From a bacterium (lineage in GTDB: Bacteria; SZUA-79; Acidulodesulfobacterales; Acidulodesulfobacteraceae): a stretch of 11,017 nucleotides of DNA. This document shows, in pieces, positions 1-7,602 of this stretch (positions within the stretch are counted from its first letter, which is position 1; every line of letters begins with the position of its first letter). Under the pieces are notes generated by a model. It was not told where the DNA came from. It saw only the letters and a list, made by a program, of their open reading frames with translations, and did not search any database. The position numbers were made by a program, and so were the translations under genes. Location of the stretch: positions 1 through 11,017 of the forward strand of contig JAJYWW010000075.1 in assembly GCA_021791295.1 (NCBI GenBank), in the 5' to 3' direction.

Positions 1-650
1 CAAACGTATCAATGGAAAATCCTTCCGATTACCAAAAAATGCTCGATAAAATAAAAGGAACGCCTCTTTCGGCTTTTCTTGAACAGGCTTTTTTAAGGTC
101 TATGAAAATAGCGGTTTATTCGCCGGTAAATATACGCCATTTCGGCCTTGCTTTGTCGTCCTACACGCATTTTACTTCGCCGATAAGAAGATATGCCGAC
201 CTTATAATACATAGAATACTTGCATTTATAATTTGCAATGAAAGAAGCGAAAATAAAATTCCCGAATGGTTAAATCCCGAATATTTAAAATCGGTTTCAA
301 ACGCAATTTCCAGAAGGGAAAAACTTTCCTCGGACGCAGAAAGGGAATATTTGGACTTTAAAAAAATGCAGTTTTTAAAGAAACACGAACAGGCTCTTTA
401 CGAAGGTTTTATTACCAACGTCGTGAATTTTGGTTTTTTCGTCGATATTAAAGGATTTTTTATTCAGGGATTCGTGCATGTTTCCACGATAGCGGATGAT
501 TATTACGAATACAGCGATTACTCTAAAATTCTTAAGGGAAGGCATACAAGAAAAATATTTAAGACGGGGGACGGAGTTTTGGTCAGCGTTTACTCTATAG
601 ACCTTCTTAAAAGAGAAATAGACCTTAGATTCGTTAAGTTTCAAAAATGA
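1..650 (+). CDS. rnr: Ribonuclease R, C-terminal part (5' end outside window)
   Basis: This is the 3' part of an RNase R/VacB gene, a processive 3'-to-5' exoribonuclease that degrades structured RNA in the cytoplasm. The frame is open from base 3, so the ATG at 12 is only an internal Met. Numbering from that Met, residues 44-68 carry the end of the RNB catalytic domain with the family signature HFTSPIRRYADL. This is followed by a helical linker and an S1 RNA-binding domain at about 127-210 (EGFITNVVNFGFFVDI, then the YYEY and GRHTRKIF segments typical of RNase R). The protein stops almost directly after the S1 domain, so it lacks the long lysine-rich tail of the E. coli enzyme. The catalytic aspartates and cold-shock domains would lie upstream and cannot be checked. 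RNase II is less likely given the S1-segment similarity to RNase R. Confidence 0.93.
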   Translation, partial: NVSMENPSDYQKMLDKIKGTPLSAFLEQAFLRSMKIAVYSPVNIRHFGLALSSYTHFTSPIRRYADLIIHRILAFIICNERSENKIPEWLNPEYLKSVSNAISRREKLSSDAEREYLDFKKMQFLKKHEQALYEGFITNVVNFGFFVDIKGFFIQGFVHVSTIADDYYEYSDYSKILKGRHTRKIFKTGDGVLVSVYSIDLLKREIDLRFVKFQK

Positions 651-705
651 AAAATATATAAATAATATAAAATGCATAAAATATGACTAAAAATAATTTA
701 TTACC

Positions 706-2388
706 ATGAAAATTGGCGACATAGTAAGGCTAATCAGAGCGATAAAGCGCATAAGACAGGTTATTTCTATATTTGCAAAACACGGTTTTTATCAGATTAT
801 AACTAATATAGGTCTGTCTAAATTTTTTATACTCAAAAAATATCTAAAGGCGGCTTATCCCGTCGACGACTACATTAACGTTCCGCCGGAGATAAGGCTG
901 AGATATGCCGTGGAAGAGCTTGGACCTACTTTCATTAAGCTTGGACAGGTGTTTTCTCAGGAAATACGTACTCTGCCGTTGAAATATATCGAAGAGCTTA
1001 GAAAACTTCAGGATGCAACACGTGTGGATTTTAATGACATAAAAGAAATAGGCGAAATATTTAAAAACGAAACCGGCAAAAATATAGAAGACGTTTTTGA
1101 ATCGTTCGACGAAATTCCGGTCGCATCGGCTTCAATAGCACAGGTGCATAAAGCCGTTCTGAAAGACGGTACTACGGTTGCGGTAAAAATAAAAAAAAGA
1201 AACGTAGATAAAGTTATAAAAAACGATATAGACGTTTTATATTTTATAGTCAATATAATTAAAGAGCCTGTAAGTGAACTTTTATATATAGACAACATAG
1301 AAGATTTATTTAAAGAATTCAGCAAAAGCATTCTTTCTGAGCTGGATTTCATGGCCGAAGCCGGATATACCGAAAAAATAAGAAAATCCAATTTAGACAA
1401 AGACTCCGTTGAAATTCCAAAAATTTACTGGCAGTATTCAGCTAAATCTGTATTGGTCGAAGATTTTATAGACGGCGTAAAAGTCAGCGATATAGATGAA
1501 CTTTCTAAAAAAGGATACGACAACAAGACTATTCTTAAAATATTTCTGAATCATTTCTTTAAACAGATATTTATAATAGGTTATTTTAACGCCGACCCTC
1601 ATCCTGGAAACGTTTTTGTAGTAGATCGGGAAAAGATAGGTATAATAGATTTCGGCTCGGTAGGAATACTGACAAAAGATCTGCGAAGAAAAATATTGAA
1701 ATATTTTATAGAATTTTTTAACGCAAATTATGAAGAGGCGGCTTCTTTGTTCATAGAAATATGTATGGGGGACTTAACGGACAAAGAAGAGCAGGTTTTT
1801 AAATTTGAACTTATGGAATTCATAGAAAGTTTTTATAATAAACCTTTTAAAGATATTTACAGTTCCGAAATTTTATTAGAAACTTTAAGGATAGGACAAA
1901 AAAATAAATTAATGATACCGTCGGAACTTTCTTTGCTGTTCAAGGCTTTATTGCCCATAGAATCTATAGCTAAAATGCTCGATCCTGATTTTTCTTTCGT
2001 CGATTCCGGTTTAAAATTTTTTGATTTTGACGTTTTAATTGACAAAAAAGAAAGAGTGAAAGAGATAAAGGAATCTTTAGCAGATAAATTAAAAAATTAT
2101 AAAGATTTGATTAGCGGATTTCCTAAGAGAGCGGATAAAATACTTAAAAAAATGTCTGAGGATAATTTTTCCATAGATTTTATTCATAAAGGGTTAGACG
2201 GCTTTATAGAAGAAATGGAGAAATCCAGCAAAAGAATGACGAACGGACTTTTAATAGCGTCTTTGATAATTTCATCCGGCATTTTGGTTTTTATAGGAAG
2301 CGTTTATTCTCATTTTTATATTTTGATTATGGGCATAGCCGGGTGGGTAATGGGTTTAATATATATATTAATTTTATTGCTTAAATAA
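706..2388 (+). CDS. UbiB/ABC1/ADCK-family atypical protein kinase-like protein
   Basis: A 560-residue member of the UbiB/ABC1 (ADCK, AarF) family, atypical kinase-like ATPases linked to quinone biosynthesis or isoprenoid-lipid handling at the membrane. Visible hallmarks are the KxGQ signature (K78-L-G-Q81) in the N-terminal extension, the Ala-rich loop replacing a P-loop (PVASASIAQVH, 138-148), the nucleotide-site lysine K161 (VAVKIKK), ELDF at 212-215, the catalytic-loop DPHPGN (297-302) and the metal-binding DFG (315-317). The last 50 or so residues form two hydrophobic segments, the usual C-terminal membrane hairpin. Length is normal. The ATG has no visible Shine-Dalgarno sequence. The gene lies 55 bases after rnr and 46 before ribF, with no ubi or men gene nearby, so the link to ubiquinone or menaquinone is unproven and I leave the symbol blank. 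Confidence 0.93.
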   Translation: MKIGDIVRLIRAIKRIRQVISIFAKHGFYQIITNIGLSKFFILKKYLKAAYPVDDYINVPPEIRLRYAVEELGPTFIKLGQVFSQEIRTLPLKYIEELRKLQDATRVDFNDIKEIGEIFKNETGKNIEDVFESFDEIPVASASIAQVHKAVLKDGTTVAVKIKKRNVDKVIKNDIDVLYFIVNIIKEPVSELLYIDNIEDLFKEFSKSILSELDFMAEAGYTEKIRKSNLDKDSVEIPKIYWQYSAKSVLVEDFIDGVKVSDIDELSKKGYDNKTILKIFLNHFFKQIFIIGYFNADPHPGNVFVVDREKIGIIDFGSVGILTKDLRRKILKYFIEFFNANYEEAASLFIEICMGDLTDKEEQVFKFELMEFIESFYNKPFKDIYSSEILLETLRIGQKNKLMIPSELSLLFKALLPIESIAKMLDPDFSFVDSGLKFFDFDVLIDKKERVKEIKESLADKLKNYKDLISGFPKRADKILKKMSEDNFSIDFIHKGLDGFIEEMEKSSKRMTNGLLIASLIISSGILVFIGSVYSHFYILIMGIAGWVMGLIYILILLLK

Positions 2389-2420
2389 TTTAATTATTAT
2401 AAATATTTATAAAAATACAC

Positions 2421-2427
2421 GGAGGTG
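2421..2427 (+). promoter_or_regulatory. Strong Shine-Dalgarno site of ribF
   Basis: GGAGGTG sits seven bases before the TTG at 2435. It is the strongest ribosome-binding site in the window and decides the choice of TTG as the ribF start, since no ATG or GTG lies at a suitable distance. Confidence 0.85.
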
Positions 2428-2434
2428 TAAAATA

Positions 2435-3379
2435 TTGCAAGTTTTAGAGATAAACAGCGCGGAATTAGATTTTAAAAATTCGGTAATTACCATAGGAAGT
2501 TTCGACGGCATTCATTTAGGACACAGAAGATTAATGGAAATGGCTAAAGATTCGGCTTCTGAACTGAACTCTGTTTCCGTAGTTCTTACATTTCATCCGC
2601 ATCCTTCCAGAATAATAAATCCCGAGGCTAAAATTAAACTTATAACTACTTTTGAAAAAAAAACAGAATTAATAGAAGAAATAGGTATGGACTACTTGGT
2701 ATATATTACGTTTACTCCCGAATTCGCCGCTATGCGGCCTGAAGATTTTATTAAAAACATTATATTCAAAAAATTAAATCCGTTAAAAATAATAGTGGGA
2801 CACGATTTCGGATTCGGCGTTAATAAATCCGGAAATATTGCTTTATTAAATAAATTGTCAAACGAACTCGGCTTTAAACTTGAAGTCGTCGAACCCGTTA
2901 TAATCGATAATCAAATAGTTTCAAGCACCCTTATCAGGAGATTGGTCGTTACCGGCAAGGTTTGCGCGGTAAAAAGATTTCTGGGAAGAGACTATTCGGT
3001 TCACGGCAGGGTAGTTAAGGGCTGCGGCAGAGGAAGACAGCTTGGGTATCCGACCGCAAATATTATTCCTGAGGAAGAATTATTTCCTAAAGACGGAGTT
3101 TACGTTACTAATATAGGAATAAACGGAAAACTGTACGATTCGATTACCAACGTCGGTTCAAATCCTACTTTTGACGATATCGAAAGAAGAATAGAAACAT
3201 ATATATTCGATTTCGACGAGAATTTATACGACAAAGAAATAGAAGTTTTCTTCCTTGAAAGATTGAGGGAAGAGATAAAGTTTGACAATATAAACGAACT
3301 CGAAGAAAGAATTAAAAAAGACATAGAACTTGCGGGTTTAATTCTAAAAAGAAGTTATAAAAAAAGACACTGCCTTTGA
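2435..3379 (+). CDS. ribF: Bifunctional riboflavin kinase / FAD synthetase
   Basis: RibF phosphorylates riboflavin to FMN and adenylylates FMN to FAD in the cytoplasm. The 314-residue length is normal. The N-terminal nucleotidyltransferase (FAD synthetase) domain shows GSFDGIHLGH (21-30), LTFHPHPS (51-58), VGHDFGFG (121-128) and VSSTLIRR (162-169). The C-terminal riboflavin kinase domain shows GRGRQLGYPTANI (198-210), including the PTAN metal/phosphate motif, and the likely catalytic Glu in RRIETYIFDF (E254). Translation starts at TTG, supported by the adjacent GGAGGTG and by the family-like N-terminus just before the first strand. It is 46 bases after the ubiB-like gene and 34 before the histidine kinase. 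The upstream gap is too short for an FMN riboswitch. Confidence 0.96.
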   Translation: MQVLEINSAELDFKNSVITIGSFDGIHLGHRRLMEMAKDSASELNSVSVVLTFHPHPSRIINPEAKIKLITTFEKKTELIEEIGMDYLVYITFTPEFAAMRPEDFIKNIIFKKLNPLKIIVGHDFGFGVNKSGNIALLNKLSNELGFKLEVVEPVIIDNQIVSSTLIRRLVVTGKVCAVKRFLGRDYSVHGRVVKGCGRGRQLGYPTANIIPEEELFPKDGVYVTNIGINGKLYDSITNVGSNPTFDDIERRIETYIFDFDENLYDKEIEVFFLERLREEIKFDNINELEERIKKDIELAGLILKRSYKKRHCL

Positions 3380-3413
3380 TTTTTAATCTAAAATGTAATA
3401 AAATAAATTTATT

Positions 3414-4439
3414 ATGAAGCTGCAAAAATCAAAAAAAATTAAAATTTTTATTTTAAACGCTGTCTCCGCATTAATTATTTTAACTATGGGTTTTTTTGCA
3501 TATGCGGCATTAGACATGTTCGGTATGATTCGTTCCGGAACTTCAGGCTTGCCGTATTCGTTAAAACAGTCCGGCATGGTTTTTTTTAACGGAAACAGCG
3601 GGATAAAACTTGCATATCCTTCATTATCGGATACTTTCGGCGGAACTTTTTTTTATTTTGTTTTTATTTTAGCCGTTTTATTTGCCGCCGCCGCCATAAT
3701 TTTTATGTATGCATATTTTTACCGGCTGATCGAAGTTCAGGATAATACGGAGAAATCGTTAAGATCTTTAGAAAAAAATATTCTTGAAATACCTTCTACT
3801 ATTATCCACGAGATTAAAGGCAACATAAATTCGATTATGATTAACTCCAGAATATTGACGGAAAAGATTAAAAATTCGGAATTTAATAAAAAAGACGATA
3901 TAGCTAAAACAGGATATGTCATAGAAGACGAAATATCGAAAATAGCTTTTACTATTGACGGTATACTTAAGTTTACAAAAGATTTAGATTTAAATTTGGA
4001 AGAGGTTAATCTTTCATCATTAATACTTGAAGCATACGATGCGGTTAAAGACGGATTTTCAATGAAAAAAATTAAATTTTCTTTATTCGTCGATAAAAAT
4101 ATAAATATCGTTATGGATAAAGATTTAATGATTCAAGTTTTTAAAAATTTAATATTAAATGCCGCAGAGTCGTACGGCGGCAAAGACGGAGAAGTTTTAA
4201 TACGTTCTTCTTATATCTTAAATAAAGTTTGTTTAACGGTCGAAGATTATGGGTGCGGCATTGAAAAAAAAGAGTTAAATAAAATTTTTGAACCTTTTTT
4301 TACGACGAAAAAAAACGGCGTAGGACTCGGTCTTGCTCTTATAAAAAGAATAGCAGACGCGCATAAATTCGATATAAATATTGCATCCCGCATAGGTTTT
4401 GGAACAAAGGTTTCATTAATTATGAAAGAAATTCAGTAA
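3414..4439 (+). CDS. Membrane-bound sensor histidine kinase (partner of the adjacent sigma-54 regulator)
   Basis: A 341-residue two-component histidine kinase. Two membrane segments (about residues 9-32 and 77-103) enclose a short loop of roughly 45 residues, probably periplasmic, with no recognisable sensor domain and no PAS or HAMP domain that I can see. The HisKA segment carries the phospho-acceptor H132 in IIHEIKGNINSI. The HATPase domain has the N box (NLILNAAES, N245 and N249), G1 box DYGCGI (278-283), F box FEPFFTTKK (292-300) and G2 box GVGLGLAL (302-309), a layout typical of NtrB-like kinases. The H-box departs from HExxNPL: Gly and Asn stand where Asn and Pro are usual. No Shine-Dalgarno sequence is visible before the ATG. 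The response regulator begins 33 bases downstream, so the two almost certainly form a pair. The stimulus is unknown. Confidence 0.94.
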   Translation: MKLQKSKKIKIFILNAVSALIILTMGFFAYAALDMFGMIRSGTSGLPYSLKQSGMVFFNGNSGIKLAYPSLSDTFGGTFFYFVFILAVLFAAAAIIFMYAYFYRLIEVQDNTEKSLRSLEKNILEIPSTIIHEIKGNINSIMINSRILTEKIKNSEFNKKDDIAKTGYVIEDEISKIAFTIDGILKFTKDLDLNLEEVNLSSLILEAYDAVKDGFSMKKIKFSLFVDKNINIVMDKDLMIQVFKNLILNAAESYGGKDGEVLIRSSYILNKVCLTVEDYGCGIEKKELNKIFEPFFTTKKNGVGLGLALIKRIADAHKFDINIASRIGFGTKVSLIMKEIQ

Positions 4440-4472
4440 AAAAACTCTGCAGCGGTAAATTAATCCTTATAA

Positions 4473-5882
4473 ATGAAACTGTCCGATAGAAAGTCCGTCA
4501 ATATATTGATAGTCGAAGACGAGGATGCTTCGAGGAACGGTCTTGTCGAGTATTTCAACCTTAAGGGCTATAAAGTTTTTTCGGCCGACCGGCTCAAATC
4601 CGCGTTTGAAATTTTAAGCTCTTCAGCCGAATTAGAAAATAATAAAGATAAAATAGACATTATAATTACCGACCTTAAACTTCCGGACGGAACGGGATTG
4701 GAATTATTAAAATCTATCAAAGAAGGCTTAAATCAAAATGCCGAAGTTATAATAGCAACCGGTTTCAGTTCGGTCAAAACGGCGGTAGAAGCTATTAAAC
4801 TTGGTGCCTACGATTATATAACCAAACCGGTAAATCTTGAAGAATTAGATCTGCTGATAAGCCGTATAATATCTAATAAAAACCTCATAAATGAATTAAA
4901 TATTCTTAAAAACAGGCTCGATGAAAAATATAATTTCGGCAACCTTATAACGTCTTCAAGAAAAATGATCGAAACCGTCGATACCGCAATCTCGGTATCC
5001 GGTACTAATTCTACCGTTCTTATAGAAGGAGAATCCGGTACGGGCAAAGAACTCCTTGCCAACATAATAGTCAATAATTCTAAAAGAAAAAATAAACCGT
5101 TTGTTAAAGTAAATTGCGCAGCGCTTTCGGAGACCGTTTTGGAAAACGAGCTTTTCGGACACGAAAAAGGGGCATATACCGGCGCGGATTCCTTATATAA
5201 GGGAAGATTTGAAATTGCCGACGGCGGAACTATATTTCTTGACGAAATAGGGGAAATTTCTTTAAAAACGCAGACTAAAATATTGCGGGTTTTACAGGAA
5301 AAAGAGTTTGAAAGAGTCGGGGGCAACAAAACTATTAAAATAGATATAAGGATAATAGCCGCATCGCAAGATATAACTAAAAAGGTTTCTAACGGCGAAT
5401 TCAGGAAAGATTTATATTACAGGCTAAACGTAATAAACCTTAATCTTATACCTTTAAGGGAAAGAAAGGAAGATATACCGCTTCTGGTTAAGCGTTTCTT
5501 AAACGATTTTGCCGAGGAAAACGGAAAAAAAATTACGGGATTAAACAAAGATGTTTTAGATATTTTATTAAATTACGATTATCCAGGCAACGTCAGGGAG
5601 CTTAAAAATATTATAGAGTATATGACCGCGGTTTCTAAGGGTTCGGTTATAGACGAATCGTCCATACCCGGTTATTTAAAGAAAATAAATCAAAAAAAGG
5701 AAACCGATTCGGATCTAAGCGGTAAAGATTTTATAAATATTCCATTTGGAATCAGCTTAGAAGACGCCGAAAATATTATTATAAAAAAGACGCTTGAAAT
5801 AAACGGATTTAATAAGGTCAAAACAGCAAACGACTTAAAAATAGGTTTAAAAACCGTTTACAGGAAATTAGAAAAAATTTAA
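4473..5882 (+). CDS. NtrC-family sigma-54-dependent response regulator
   Basis: A 469-residue bacterial enhancer-binding protein that activates sigma-54 RNA polymerase when phosphorylated. The receiver domain (about 9-130) has acidic pocket E15/D16, phospho-acceptor D67 (ITDLKLPDGTG), T96 and K118. The AAA+ domain (about 155-390) has Walker A GESGTGK (186-192), the sigma-54 contact loop as GAYTGA (233-238, instead of the usual GAFTGA), Walker B IFLDE (254-258), an arginine-finger region FRKDLYYRL (310-318) and sensor II YPGNVREL (370-377). A Fis-type helix-turn-helix occupies the last 26 residues (NKVKTANDLKIGLKTVYRKL). It follows the histidine kinase gene by 33 bases and so is probably its partner. 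It ends one base from the stop of the convergent TPR gene, and its final codons form one arm of an inverted repeat. Target promoters are not visible in this window. Confidence 0.96.
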   Translation: MKLSDRKSVNILIVEDEDASRNGLVEYFNLKGYKVFSADRLKSAFEILSSSAELENNKDKIDIIITDLKLPDGTGLELLKSIKEGLNQNAEVIIATGFSSVKTAVEAIKLGAYDYITKPVNLEELDLLISRIISNKNLINELNILKNRLDEKYNFGNLITSSRKMIETVDTAISVSGTNSTVLIEGESGTGKELLANIIVNNSKRKNKPFVKVNCAALSETVLENELFGHEKGAYTGADSLYKGRFEIADGGTIFLDEIGEISLKTQTKILRVLQEKEFERVGGNKTIKIDIRIIAASQDITKKVSNGEFRKDLYYRLNVINLNLIPLRERKEDIPLLVKRFLNDFAEENGKKITGLNKDVLDILLNYDYPGNVRELKNIIEYMTAVSKGSVIDESSIPGYLKKINQKKETDSDLSGKDFINIPFGISLEDAENIIIKKTLEINGFNKVKTANDLKIGLKTVYRKLEKI

Positions 5883-5903
5883 TTTAATGAATTTTTTCTA
5901 ATT
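5866..5903. terminator. Inverted repeat at the convergent junction, possible bidirectional terminator
   Basis: A perfect 14-bp inverted repeat (AATTAGAAAAAATT at 5866-5879 and its complement at 5890-5903) has a 10-base loop that holds the end of one stop codon and the other stop entirely. It sits where two genes converge with one base between them, so a two-way terminator is the natural reading. The stem contains only one G-C pair and would be weak. T-rich tracts follow on both strands but are not directly adjacent. The arms are also coding: each encodes Leu-Glu-Lys-Ile at the end of its protein. Confidence 0.4.
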
Positions 5904-7602
5904 CGTCTATATATTTTTTTACCTGCGCCGTTTTCTTCATTTTATATGATTTATTGAAATATTCAAGAGCTTTTTTATGATTTTTCAATTTTAAATAATC
6001 CATGCCGGTATGTTTTAAAACGGTCGGAGACTTGCCGAGCTTTTTAAGGGCTGTTTTGAATAATTTAAGGGCTTCCGCGTATTTTCCTTCTCTGTAATAT
6101 ACAAATCCAAGACTGTCTATTATAAAAGGAGAGCCTTTATCATACGATAGTGCTTTTTTAATCAATTTTTCTGCCGTTTTGATATTCTTATTTTTGACCG
6201 CGTAATAATATCCCAAATAGTTAAGCGCTGAAGCGTCGTACGGGTTTATTTTTAATATTTTTTTCATAACGGCGGCGGCTTTTCTATCCGCTTTAAGATA
6301 ATGATATGCCGAACCTAATTCGTACAAAAGAGCCGTATTATTTTTAAATTTAGACAAACCTTTTTCAATTACGAGTTTAGAAAATTTATAATCTTTTACT
6401 TCAGACAGAGCGATTGCCGAAAAATAATAAAATTTTAAATTTTTTTTAATTACGGTATCGTTAAGCATTTTCGATATCGTAGAAATGATATATTTTTTAT
6501 ATTTCGTTTTATTCATTTTTTTATAACGGTTAATGTATATTTCCATAGTTTCAAGTTTGGCGTCTATATAATGCCTGCCCGGTTTGAGCATGCACAGAAA
6601 CCCCAGCCCTTTTTTATATTTTTTTTCTAATATATATGAAATTCCGATAAAAAAATATGCGTTATTTTTCAGCCTGAAATTATTTTTAATGTTTGAGGAT
6701 ACGTTTATGAAATTTAAAAATCTTTTTCTAGCCTGCGGATATTTTTTTTGGGTGTATTCTAATATTGCAGACTGATACAGAGCCGTTTTAGAATAAGGGT
6801 TTATTTTTAAATATTTATCGAAAATGGACACGGCTTTTTTTATTTTTCCGTCTAATATATAAAGAGCCGCAAGCCTGAAATAGGCTTTTTTAAAATAAGG
6901 ATCTATATCGATCAGGCTTATAAGATTTTTTTCGGCTTTATTTTTTTTATTTAATACGGAGTATATTTTTGACAGCAGGTAATATGAATCTATATTGCCT
7001 GGATGCTGCATTTTTGCTATATTTAGATAAAAAACCGCAGTTTTTAAATCGTTTTCAAATATATAAATATTGGCAATGAATAGAATAGCTTTTAAACTAT
7101 AAGGGTTTTTGTTTAAAATACTTTTAAGTATAGTTACCGACCGTTTCATGTTGTTCTCGCCGGCTTCAATTTTTGCTTTTAGAATTAAATAATTAATATG
7201 AACTGCCGATAATTTTCCGGAGCCGTTGTTTTTATGCATTAGTTTTAAAGCGGTATCTATATATTTTAAAGCTTTTTTATATTTAGACTGTTTAAAGTAT
7301 AAAAGCGCAGTTATATAATTTAAATACGGTTTTTGAAAATATAACGAAGGCTCTCTTTTAAAATATTTTACGGCAGAACCGTAATTTCCGCCGTAATAAT
7401 TAATATAGCCTGCCGCGGCGTTAAATACGGTTTCCGATTTTAAAGACGTTCTTGTAGAACTCGCGGCATCGGCGCTTTTAGTAAAATATATTACGTTAAA
7501 AAGAATAAAAAACAGCGCAATACATAAATAAATTGCAGTTATCAAACGTTTTTTTTCAACAATATAAAAAATTCCGTATTCCCCTTTTTTCCTTTTATGC
7601 AT
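5884..7602 (-). CDS. Lysine-rich exported or membrane-anchored TPR-repeat protein
   Basis: A 572-residue tetratricopeptide-repeat protein of unknown specific role. The N-terminus has basic residues (KKR at 17-19), a hydrophobic segment (20-40), then TKSADAASS, which could be a signal-peptidase site after A46 or a membrane anchor. From about residue 58 to the end it is almost all helical repeats; I can see roughly ten TPR-like units with recurring NPY turns (for example near 176, 268 and 443). The best TPR matches are near the C-terminus (SALNYLGYYYA, PFIIDSLGFVYYREGKYAEAL). TPRs are protein-interaction scaffolds. About 96 residues are Lys against about 38 Asp plus Glu, so it is strongly basic. 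The ATG start has an AGGAGT site and keeps the basic residues before the hydrophobic core; a TTG at 7545 overlapping the tlyA stop as TTGA would lose them. It overlaps tlyA by 61 bases. Confidence 0.85.
   Translation of the reverse strand: MHKRKKGEYGIFYIVEKKRLITAIYLCIALFFILFNVIYFTKSADAASSTRTSLKSETVFNAAAGYINYYGGNYGSAVKYFKREPSLYFQKPYLNYITALLYFKQSKYKKALKYIDTALKLMHKNNGSGKLSAVHINYLILKAKIEAGENNMKRSVTILKSILNKNPYSLKAILFIANIYIFENDLKTAVFYLNIAKMQHPGNIDSYYLLSKIYSVLNKKNKAEKNLISLIDIDPYFKKAYFRLAALYILDGKIKKAVSIFDKYLKINPYSKTALYQSAILEYTQKKYPQARKRFLNFINVSSNIKNNFRLKNNAYFFIGISYILEKKYKKGLGFLCMLKPGRHYIDAKLETMEIYINRYKKMNKTKYKKYIISTISKMLNDTVIKKNLKFYYFSAIALSEVKDYKFSKLVIEKGLSKFKNNTALLYELGSAYHYLKADRKAAAVMKKILKINPYDASALNYLGYYYAVKNKNIKTAEKLIKKALSYDKGSPFIIDSLGFVYYREGKYAEALKLFKTALKKLGKSPTVLKHTGMDYLKLKNHKKALEYFNKSYKMKKTAQVKKYIDELEKIH

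Noticed and set aside
651..705. Possible terminator after rnr
   Set aside because: The gap is AT-only low complexity with no stable stem and no T-run after a stem.
1008..1400. 130-codon minus-strand frame opposite the UbiB-like gene
   Set aside because: Shadow of a well-supported gene; Ser/Thr-rich low-complexity composition and no family resemblance.
2389..2434. FMN riboswitch before ribF
   Set aside because: The gap is only 46 bases and lacks the conserved G-rich elements of an RFN aptamer.
4440..4472. Sigma-54 promoter near the regulator
   Set aside because: No GG-N10-GC pattern occurs in this gap or in the other intergenic gaps of the window.
4814..5329. 171-codon open frame on the minus strand opposite the sigma-54 regulator
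   Set aside because: It lies wholly within the AAA+ region of a clear gene, is Ser/Leu-rich in the way of antisense frames, has no ribosome site and no recognisable domain.
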